DNA from: JAZDLO01 sp043801935
Lineage (GTDB): Bacteria; Actinomycetota; Thermoleophilia; RBG-16-64-13
Assembly (NCBI GenBank): GCA_043801935.1
Contig: JAZDLO010000043.1
Coordinates: 1 to 27,517 of the forward strand
Length of the DNA stretch: 27,517 bases
Direction: 5' to 3'
Both the position numbers and the translations under genes were made by a program. Below the pieces are notes generated by a model. It ran no database searches, was not told where the DNA came from, and worked only from the letters and a program-made list of their open reading frames with translations. Below are positions 1 to 6,585 of the stretch, piece after piece. The first letter of the stretch is position 1, and each line of letters opens with the position of its first letter.

Positions 1-264
1 GGCATAGCCGGCATCCTCGGCAGCCCCATCCTTGGGGCCTATCCCACGATGGGGGACAACCTCCTTCTCCTCACGTTGATAGTGGTGGTCGTCGGCGGCA
101 CGGGATATATCCAGGGCACGATGCTGGGGGCGCTCGTGATCGGGCTAGCGGACACTTTCGGCAAGGCGTACATCCCCGACGCGGCCCTCTTCTTCTCGTA
201 CATCATCTTCATGATCGTCCTTTTGGTCAGACCGAGCGGGCTCATCGGCCGGAAGGTGTTCTGA
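1..264 (+). CDS. livH: LivH-type ABC permease, C-terminal part (5' end outside window)
   Basis: This is the last 87 codons of an inner-membrane permease of the branched-chain amino-acid (HAAT) ABC importer family. The frame is open from base 1 and ends with TGA at 262-264. The visible part has hydrophobic membrane segments and the family's typical ending, with a glycine-rich GGTGYIQG stretch, an ALVIGLADTF segment and a final LLVRPSGLIGR motif. The stop codon overlaps the start of livM (TGATG), so the two are translationally coupled. The first roughly 200 residues lie outside the window. The substrate cannot be told from this fragment; homologues carry branched-chain amino acids, but also amides, urea and aromatic acids. 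Confidence 0.9.
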   Translation, partial: GIAGILGSPILGAYPTMGDNLLLLTLIVVVVGGTGYIQGTMLGALVIGLADTFGKAYIPDAALFFSYIIFMIVLLVRPSGLIGRKVF

Positions 265-1301
265 TGAGCGATCAGGACGGAGACGTGGTATTGGGCGACG
301 AAGCCGCCGGACGGAAGACGCCACGTTCGCTGATCGAAGTCACTGTGCCGGTCCTGGTGATCGGTGTCGTCGTCCTCGCATTGCCCCTTTTCCTGCCGTC
401 TTTTGTTACGAGTCAGGTCACCAAGATCATGATCTACTCACTCTTCGGTGTGAGTCTGAATATCATCTGGGGTTACGCAGGCATCCCCAGCTTCGGCCAC
501 GCCGCCTTTTTTGGCGTGGGAGGGTATGCCGCCGGGATCATGATCCTCCGCGTGGGCATCACCAATTTCTGGCTCAACCTGCTGCTCGCTCTGATCATCA
601 CCGCGGTGTTCGCGGCCGTTCTGGGTTTCCCAGCTTTCCGCGTCTTCGGTGTGGGCGCGGGGAACACCAACCCGATCTACTTCCTGCTTGCCACGATCGC
701 CTTCGGGGAGATCTTGTCTCGGGGCGCCGTCGCGCTTCGCCCGATGACCGGTGGGTCCACGGGACTGGCGGGGATATCCTCCCCCGACCTGGGCTTCGGG
801 CTCATCGTCAGATCGGGCGGTTACTACTATCTGGTCTTCGCCTTGTTGGTGATATTCCTCTACCTCATCTATCGGATCGTGAACTCGCACTATGGTTACG
901 CGCTGAGAGGCATCCACGACAATGAGCGGCGTATGCAGGCTCTTGGCTACAACACGTGGCTCTACAAATACACCGCCTGGATCATCGCCGGAGTGTTCGG
1001 CGGCGCTGCCGGCGTCCTGTTCGCCTATTTCGGCGGCACCATGGTCCCGAACAACCTGGCCATGATGACGAGTGACATAGCCTTCCTAGTCGTCATCATG
1101 GGGAGCACTACCACCTTCTTCGGACCGATAATCGGCAGCATCCTCTACGTGGGCGTCGAGTACGTCGCCAGTCTCTACCTGTCCCAACGCTGGCCTCTGA
1201 TCTTCGGGGCGATGTTCGTTGTCACGATCATGTTGATCCCCCAGGGACTGGGAGTGGGCGTCTTGAAAGGCTGGAGGAGGATCGTCCGTGGCGCTTCTTG
1301 A
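264..1301 (+). CDS. livM: LivM-type ABC permease
   Basis: This is the second membrane permease of the HAAT-family importer, 345 aa, which is normal for the family. A short charged N-terminus is followed by about eight to ten membrane segments. The LivM hallmark is visible at about residues 67-95: NIIWGYAGIPSFGHAAFFGVG, a loop rich in glycine that precedes a conserved Gly-Tyr. The C-terminus has the family's MLIPQGL ending. The ATG overlaps the livH stop by one base, and the gene runs 14 bp into livG, so livHMG form one coupled transcript. LivM pairs with LivH to form the channel driven by LivG and LivF. Assignment to the family is firm; the transported compound is unknown. Confidence 0.93.
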   Translation: MSDQDGDVVLGDEAAGRKTPRSLIEVTVPVLVIGVVVLALPLFLPSFVTSQVTKIMIYSLFGVSLNIIWGYAGIPSFGHAAFFGVGGYAAGIMILRVGITNFWLNLLLALIITAVFAAVLGFPAFRVFGVGAGNTNPIYFLLATIAFGEILSRGAVALRPMTGGSTGLAGISSPDLGFGLIVRSGGYYYLVFALLVIFLYLIYRIVNSHYGYALRGIHDNERRMQALGYNTWLYKYTAWIIAGVFGGAAGVLFAYFGGTMVPNNLAMMTSDIAFLVVIMGSTTTFFGPIIGSILYVGVEYVASLYLSQRWPLIFGAMFVVTIMLIPQGLGVGVLKGWRRIVRGAS

Positions 1302-2049
1302 GATCGATGACATATGGGTGCGCTTTGGGGGTCTGGCTGCGGTCAAGAGCGTGACCTTCGCGATCGAGCCCGGCGAGAGAGTGGCGCTGATCGGGCCGAA
1401 CGGAGCCGGCAAGACGACGCTCTTCAACGTGCTCACCGGTCAGCTGAAGCCATCCGCGGGCAGGGTGTTCTTCAAGGGAGAGAATATCACCCATCATTCG
1501 GTATTCGCCCGCACCCACATGGGCATGGCCCGTTCTTTCCAGGTCACCAGCCTCTTTCCCCACCAGAGCGTCGAGGTCAATGCACTTATCGCGCTACAGG
1601 GTACTCAGAAGCGACGCTACGGCATGCTCAAGTACCTCGTGAAGGACAAAGAGCTGCACGCGTCGGCCCGCGAGTTGCTCGAGTCCGCGGAACTGTGGGA
1701 GCTCAAGGACGAGATCGTGAGCTCATTGGCCTACGGTCAGCAGCGGAAGCTGGAGATCGCCCTCAGTCTGGCCAGCGCGCCCGAACTGCTGCTGCTGGAC
1801 GAGCCCAGTTGCGGCCTTACGACCACGGAGAGCGCAGACATCACTTCGCGTATCCGCGAACTGGGAAAAAAGATCACCGTACTGATGATCGCCCATGACA
1901 TGGATCTGGTCTTCGGAGTGGCCGAGCGTGTGATATTGCTGCATTACGGGGAGATCGCCTGCGAGGGCACGTGCGACGAGATCCGCTCGAATCAGATGGT
2001 CAGAGACATCTACATGGGCTCGCGCAGGAAGGCCAAGGCCGGAGGCTGA
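1288..2049 (+). CDS. livG: LivG-type ABC ATPase
   Basis: This is a cytoplasmic ATP-binding subunit of the HAAT importer, 253 aa. Walker A is GPNGAGKTT at residues 36-44, the ABC signature region is LAYGQQRKLE from residue 147, Walker B is LLLLDEP at 167-173 and the switch histidine is in IAHDM near residue 203. The signature reads YGQQR rather than SGGQ, which is usual for LivG. The C-terminal YMG motif is also LivG-like. The start is GTG at 1288, inside the end of livM, with a GGAGGAGG ribosome site at about 1273-1280; no better start fits. It works as a heterodimer with LivF. Confidence 0.93.
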   Translation: MALLEIDDIWVRFGGLAAVKSVTFAIEPGERVALIGPNGAGKTTLFNVLTGQLKPSAGRVFFKGENITHHSVFARTHMGMARSFQVTSLFPHQSVEVNALIALQGTQKRRYGMLKYLVKDKELHASARELLESAELWELKDEIVSSLAYGQQRKLEIALSLASAPELLLLDEPSCGLTTTESADITSRIRELGKKITVLMIAHDMDLVFGVAERVILLHYGEIACEGTCDEIRSNQMVRDIYMGSRRKAKAGG

Positions 2050-2056
2050 CAGGGCG

Positions 2057-2761
2057 ATGCTGGAGCTTCATGACATCCATACGTGGTACGGCGACAGCTA
2101 CGTGCTTCAGGGCGTGTCGCTGGAGGTGAAAGATGCCACGGTCGTCGCTCTCCTGGGACGGAACGGGATGGGCAAGACCACGACCATCCGGTCCATCATG
2201 GGCCTCACGCCGCCGCTCAAGGGGTCCATCGTGTACAACGGCCATGGCATCATGGGCCTGCCTCCCCACAAGATCGCCCGGCTGGGCATCGGCCTTGTCC
2301 CCCAAGGGAGGATGATCTTCTCCTCGCTGTCGGTGACGGAGAACCTGCAGATGGCCGCGCGCACCGGCGGCAAGAAAGATCCCTGGACCCTGGAGAAGGT
2401 GTTTTCCGTCTTCCCGAAGCTCCAGGAGAGGCGCAAGAACAAAGGCAACCTCCTAAGCGGGGGCGAACAGCAGATGCTGACCATCGCCCGGGCTCTCATG
2501 ACCAATCCCGACCTCATGTTGTTCGATGAACCCTCGGAGGGGCTCGCACCCGTGCTGGTCGATGAGGTCTTCCGAGTGATCGAAGAACTGAAGGCCGCCG
2601 GGCAGTCGATCCTGCTGGTCGAGCAGGATTTTGGGATGGCGATGAGCGTCGCCGACTATGCTTACATCATGAGCAAGGGCACCGTGGTCTACGAATCCAC
2701 CCCAGATAAGCTGATCGACAACGAGAGCGTGAAGAGTATGCATCTTGGTGTGGGCGAGTGA
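2057..2761 (+). CDS. livF: LivF-type ABC ATPase
   Basis: This is the second ATP-binding subunit of the importer, 234 aa. Walker A is GRNGMGKTT at residues 34-42, the signature LSGGEQQM at 133-140 and Walker B LMLFDEP at 153-159, followed by the LivF-typical SEGLAP. It starts seven bases after the livG stop, so it lies in the same operon. LivF and LivG hydrolyse ATP at the inner membrane to drive uptake of the ligand delivered by the lipoprotein encoded next. Nothing is unusual in length or motifs. Confidence 0.93.
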   Translation: MLELHDIHTWYGDSYVLQGVSLEVKDATVVALLGRNGMGKTTTIRSIMGLTPPLKGSIVYNGHGIMGLPPHKIARLGIGLVPQGRMIFSSLSVTENLQMAARTGGKKDPWTLEKVFSVFPKLQERRKNKGNLLSGGEQQMLTIARALMTNPDLMLFDEPSEGLAPVLVDEVFRVIEELKAAGQSILLVEQDFGMAMSVADYAYIMSKGTVVYESTPDKLIDNESVKSMHLGVGE

Positions 2762-2832
2762 GGTGATTATGGAGTGAACGGCGCCTGTGGGCGGTGGGAA
2801 ATGAGAAGTACGCAGCTATGGGAGGGATGGTA

Positions 2833-4035
2833 ATGAACAAGAAGCTTCTGATCGTACTGTTGATGTTGATGCTCGGGATAGCCGTGGTCGCGGCCGCGTG
2901 CGGCGGCGAAGAGACCACCACCACGGCGGCGTCGACGGGAGAACCGGTCAAGATCGGGTACAACGGGGGTTTCACCGGCTTCATGGCGTATGACGTCGAG
3001 TTGGCCGAGAAAGGGATCAAGACGGCCTTCGCCATGCTCGACAACCAGATCCTTGGCCGACCGATCGAGTACTTCCCCGAGGACAACGCTTCCGACCCGG
3101 TTGTCGCGGTCGACAAAGCTCGGAAGCAAGTGGAGAGCGATGGGATCAACGTCATGATCGGCCCGATCTTCTCGCCTTCCGCCGCGGCTGTGACCGACTA
3201 TCTGGGGAAATCCTCCGGAATACCGCAGATGTCCATCGTGGGACAGCCGACGGACAACCTGGGAACGGCCAACAACCTGGCGTTCATCCACACCGGCTTC
3301 TTCGACTCCCACGGATACTACTTTGGCAAGTTCCTGGCTGAGAAGGGCTACAAGACGGTCAATGTCATCAACTACGACGACACGCCCGCCTACGCCCTGA
3401 CCGCCGGCTTCAAGAAGGCATTCGTCGACGAGGGCGGAGGCCAGGTGCTCAGCGAGAACTACGTGCCCCTGGACGTGGTCGATTTCAGCGCCTACCTGAG
3501 CTCGATGAAACCCGCCGACCTCACCCTGTTCTGGATCTTCGGGAACGGAGCCGTCCCCTTCGTCAAGCAATACAAGGACTACGGCTTGACGGCTCCCGTG
3601 GCCGCGCCCATGTCCAACAACTTCAGCGACGAGCAGCTGGCAGAGCTGGGCGATGTCGGTCTGGGCATGCTTGCCTGCGACTACTATGCATACACGGCCA
3701 AGAATCCCCTGAACGACGAGTTCATAGCTGCCTTCCAGAAGCTGTACCCGGGTGAGAATCCGACTCCGCAAGCCTATGGCGCATGGCAGAGCGTCATGCT
3801 GTACGCCGAAGGACTCAAGGCGACCAACGGCGACACTACGCCCGCCAAGGTCATCGAGGCGATGTCGACCATGAGCCTCGACACGCCGACCGGCAAGTTG
3901 ACGATGGTCCCCCATAAGACCGCCTATATCGGACAACGCAGCTTCTTCATGCTCGAGGTCCAGAAGGTGGGCGACGTGCTCACCTGGGTTCCGGTCAAGA
4001 CCTACGAGGACGTGCTCCTGGGCGAGCTGCAGTAG
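2833..4035 (+). CDS. livK: LivK-type solute-binding lipoprotein
   Basis: This is the extracellular ligand-binding protein (periplasmic-binding fold type I) of the preceding importer, 400 aa from the chosen ATG at 2833. That ATG has GGAGGG six bases upstream and gives a clean lipoprotein signal: MNKKL, a hydrophobic core, then AAAC with the lipidated Cys at residue 23. In-frame starts at 2794 (GTG), 2818 and 2827 would put extra residues before the signal. A short Gly-Glu-Thr-rich linker follows the Cys, as in lipoproteins of Gram-positive-type actinobacterial lineages. The mature part matches Peripla_BP_6, with an early VKIGYNGGFTG strand and a conserved MIGPIFS region. The ligand cannot be read from sequence. 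Amino acids are most common, but aromatic acids are possible given the neighbouring phenol genes. Confidence 0.88.
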   Translation: MNKKLLIVLLMLMLGIAVVAAACGGEETTTTAASTGEPVKIGYNGGFTGFMAYDVELAEKGIKTAFAMLDNQILGRPIEYFPEDNASDPVVAVDKARKQVESDGINVMIGPIFSPSAAAVTDYLGKSSGIPQMSIVGQPTDNLGTANNLAFIHTGFFDSHGYYFGKFLAEKGYKTVNVINYDDTPAYALTAGFKKAFVDEGGGQVLSENYVPLDVVDFSAYLSSMKPADLTLFWIFGNGAVPFVKQYKDYGLTAPVAAPMSNNFSDEQLAELGDVGLGMLACDYYAYTAKNPLNDEFIAAFQKLYPGENPTPQAYGAWQSVMLYAEGLKATNGDTTPAKVIEAMSTMSLDTPTGKLTMVPHKTAYIGQRSFFMLEVQKVGDVLTWVPVKTYEDVLLGELQ

Positions 4036-4074
4036 TATCTGCGCCGTCCTTGGTGGACGGGAGGCCGCATCCAG

Positions 4075-4109
4075 GCCGGGGGCTTCACGCTCGGCGTAAA
4101 GCCCCCGGC
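4075..4109 (+). terminator. Hairpin after livK, possible terminator
   Basis: There is an 11-bp perfect inverted repeat, GCCGGGGGCTT at 4075-4085 and AAGCCCCCGGC at 4099-4109, with a 13-base loop. It lies 40 bases after the livK stop and 50 bases before the aminotransferase start. It is very stable, but no T-tract follows on the plus strand, so it may act as an RNA-stabilising or attenuating hairpin rather than a classical terminator. Confidence 0.5.
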
Positions 4110-4159
4110 TCGCACCTAGTCATGAGTCCCGGAGTGGCGATGGGAAAGGATAGGAAGCA

Positions 4160-5536
4160 ATGATCTCTGAAGCCGAGTTGATGGAACTCTCGTTTCCTGA
4201 CGCCCCCCGGATGGTGACTGAGGTACCGGGACCCAAAGTCAGCGAGCTGATGGTGGAGTCCGCCAAGTACGAGGCCTTCACCCGGGGTGGCGCCGGCTTT
4301 CCCGTGATCCTGGAGGCCGGCAAGGGCGCGACCGCCAAAGACGCCGACGGCAACCTGTACATCGACATGGCCGCCGGAGTGGCGGTCAATGCCGTCGGGC
4401 GCGGGCACCCCAAGGTGCTCGAAGCGATCCGCCGGCAGAGCGGCGTGATCATGCACACCACCGACATCACCAATCCCAAGCGGATCGAGTTGGCCAAGAA
4501 AGTGTCGGGGATAATGCCGGAAGGTCTGAGGGGAAACTGCCACACTTCCTTCTTCCAGGCGGGCAGCGACGCGGTGGAAACCGCTATCAAGTTCGCCCGT
4601 CGTCACACCGGCAGGTCTCAGATCATGGCGTTCCAGGGCGCCTATCACGGAGTGTGGTGCGGTACATCGGCCCTGACCACCGGTTACAACTACCGCCACG
4701 GTTGGGGGCCCTTGATCGCCGGGGTCACCCATGTACCCTACGCGTACTGCTACCGATGCGCCTTCAACATGACCTACCCGGCGTGTGACATGCAGTGCGC
4801 CAAATACGTCGATTACGTTCTCAACACGCCCTACACAGCCGCCGATGATGTGGCCGCGGTCATCGTCGAATCTCTACAGGGCGAGGGTGGGTATGTGCCT
4901 CCGCCGCCGGAGTTCTTTCAGATCATCAAGCGGGCTTGCGAAAAGTACGGGTGTCTCTACGTCGCCGACGAAGTGCAGTGCGGCGCAGGCCGTACCGGCA
5001 AGATGTGGTGTATCGAGCACGCGGGTGTGGCGCCGGATATGCTGACCTGGGGAAAGGGCATGGGCGGGGACATGCCCATGGCCGGAATAACCTATAGAGC
5101 TGAGATGGAGAATAGCCTGGCGGAAGGCTCGCAACCGAGCACGTTCGCCGGCAACGCCATGGGCTGCGAGGTCTCCATGACGAACATCGACCTCATCACC
5201 GATCCGGAGATGGACCTCATGGGCCGGGCCACCAAGCTCGGTGAGGAGGTGCGGGGCCGGCTGTCCGACGCCATGAGCTCGGTCTCCTGTATCGGAGAGG
5301 TCCGGGGGCGCGGACTCATGATAGGGGTCGAGGTTGTGGCGGACCGTAGGACAAAGGAACCGCTGGCCCCGGACAAGGTAGGGGAGGTGGCCATGAAGCT
5401 GCTGAACAGCGGCGTGCTGATGACGCCCTGCGGCCGCTACGGCAACGTGTTCCGTTTCATGCCTCCGCTGACCATACCGAGAGACTACGCTCTCAAAGCC
5501 ACGGATATCATGATCGACATCCTGAGGGCCTACTAG
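4160..5536 (+). CDS. Class III PLP-dependent aminotransferase (4-aminobutyrate/ornithine aminotransferase-like)
   Basis: This 458-aa fold-type I aminotransferase transfers an amino group from an omega- or alpha-amino compound to a keto acid. The PLP-binding lysine is K299 in LTWGKGMGGD. The cofactor aspartate lies in ADEVQCGAGRTG (D270), the phosphate-cup region is QAGSDAVETA at about 133-142, and TFAGNAM precedes the small domain. Residues 197-213 hold a cysteine-rich insert (CYRC...C...C). I recall such an insert from many GabT/acetylornithine-type enzymes of actinobacteria and archaea, so it is not an oddity. The gene follows the liv operon after a hairpin and may process the imported amino compound, but that is inference. 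The exact substrate (GABA, beta-alanine, ornithine, other omega-amines) is open. Confidence 0.85.
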   Translation: MISEAELMELSFPDAPRMVTEVPGPKVSELMVESAKYEAFTRGGAGFPVILEAGKGATAKDADGNLYIDMAAGVAVNAVGRGHPKVLEAIRRQSGVIMHTTDITNPKRIELAKKVSGIMPEGLRGNCHTSFFQAGSDAVETAIKFARRHTGRSQIMAFQGAYHGVWCGTSALTTGYNYRHGWGPLIAGVTHVPYAYCYRCAFNMTYPACDMQCAKYVDYVLNTPYTAADDVAAVIVESLQGEGGYVPPPPEFFQIIKRACEKYGCLYVADEVQCGAGRTGKMWCIEHAGVAPDMLTWGKGMGGDMPMAGITYRAEMENSLAEGSQPSTFAGNAMGCEVSMTNIDLITDPEMDLMGRATKLGEEVRGRLSDAMSSVSCIGEVRGRGLMIGVEVVADRRTKEPLAPDKVGEVAMKLLNSGVLMTPCGRYGNVFRFMPPLTIPRDYALKATDIMIDILRAY

Positions 5537-5662
5537 CGCCCTGGGGATGACGTCGACGCGCAAGGCGGTTGAGCCCTCTTCTTGGCTTCTTCTTGGTTGG
5601 CGGTCGCCAAGTCGGTGAAGATCGCCGACCGCTTTGCCGCGTTCCCGTGTGCGAAAATGGGT

Positions 5663-5692
5663 GGGGCCCCGGCGCCATGCCGCCGGGGCCCC
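5663..5692. terminator. Bidirectional hairpin between convergent genes
   Basis: A perfect 12-bp inverted repeat, GGGGCCCCGGCG at 5663-5674 and CGCCGGGGCCCC at 5681-5692, has a 6-base loop. It lies in the 226-bp gap between the aminotransferase (plus) and the iron-sulfur subunit (minus), where a shared terminator is expected. Neither side has a clear T-tract. I see no gene in the rest of this gap. Confidence 0.55.
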
Positions 5693-5762
5693 TGGTCATG
5701 TCCCGCTCCCCACCGCGACAACGCCCCCGGGGGCACGATGGGGCGACTATCTCGCCTTCCGA

Positions 5763-6584
5763 TTATCTCGCCAGTGGGATATCCCCGAGGTTGATGTCCT
5801 TCTCGGCTGTGCTCAGGTCGCTGAAGGTCTTGGCGGCCAAGCCTTGGGCCTCGATGGTGAGGGTGTAGGTACCCTCAGCCAGCCCCACGAACCAGAAGTC
5901 GCCGAAGCCGTCCGTGGTGGCCGTTCGGCCGGCTCCGCCGTTCGGGCCGGAGAGGCTGCACGTGGCCCCGATGACCACCTCTCTCTCGATGGGGTCATAG
6001 ACTGTGCCGGCGATGAACTTCTTGGGGATGTTCAGATAGTAGACCCGGGGCTTGGCGTCCAACTCGGGTTTGAGCACCTCGGCCGCGGCCATGAGGGCTG
6101 CGAACTCGCTCTCCTCTCCGAACTTGATGGCCTCGGTGGGACAGGAATCCGCGCAGCGGGGGATCTTCCACTCCCCGCCGTCCAAGAGGTGGGCGCAGCC
6201 GGTGCATTTCTGGGCGATGTTCAGACCCTCGTTGAAGAAGATCGCGTCGTAAGGGCAGGCATCCGTACAGGCCTGACAGCCGGTGCATTTCTGCGGATCG
6301 ATGATGACCAGCCCATCCTCCCGCTTGTAGATGGCGCCCTCGACGGGACAGGCAGGCATGCACGGAGGGTTGTCGCAGTGCATGCAGGGCGTGGGAAGGT
6401 AGTGCATCTGCACCTTCGGCACGGTGCCGCGGATGTGCTCGGTCTGCCGCATCCAGAACTGGCCGGTGTCCGGTTGGGGTTTGGCGTAAGGGGTCCAGTC
6501 GTTGCCCACGTGCTCGTCTTTGCACGCGATCTGGCAGCTGTAGCACCCGTTGCAGATGCCGACGTCGATTACGAAGACCTTCAT
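5763..6584 (-). CDS. Iron-sulfur beta subunit of a transhydroxylase-branch molybdoenzyme (four [4Fe-4S] clusters)
   Basis: This is an electron-transfer subunit of a DMSO-reductase-superfamily enzyme, 273 aa, partner of the 874-aa protein just upstream. Sixteen cysteines form four complete ferredoxin-type sets: C11/14/17/21, C67/70/75/79, C100/103/106/110 and C127/130/144/148. From about residue 190 a C-terminal beta-sandwich (Cna-B or carboxypeptidase-regulatory-like) follows, as in the small subunit of pyrogallol transhydroxylase. The ATG at 6584 lies one base after the alpha-subunit stop and is preceded by GGGAGGGATGG, so it is the right start. The open frame continues upstream to 6848, but only within the alpha gene. 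No Tat signal or membrane anchor is seen, so the protein is probably cytoplasmic. The complete fourth cluster distinguishes it from the protein at 16519-17358. Confidence 0.88.
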   Translation of the reverse strand: MKVFVIDVGICNGCYSCQIACKDEHVGNDWTPYAKPQPDTGQFWMRQTEHIRGTVPKVQMHYLPTPCMHCDNPPCMPACPVEGAIYKREDGLVIIDPQKCTGCQACTDACPYDAIFFNEGLNIAQKCTGCAHLLDGGEWKIPRCADSCPTEAIKFGEESEFAALMAAAEVLKPELDAKPRVYYLNIPKKFIAGTVYDPIEREVVIGATCSLSGPNGGAGRTATTDGFGDFWFVGLAEGTYTLTIEAQGLAAKTFSDLSTAEKDINLGDIPLAR

Positions 6585-6585
6585 T

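Noticed and set aside
2767..3936. 389-codon minus-strand frame opposite livK
   Set aside because: livK has a complete lipoprotein signal and family motifs; the opposite frame has none.
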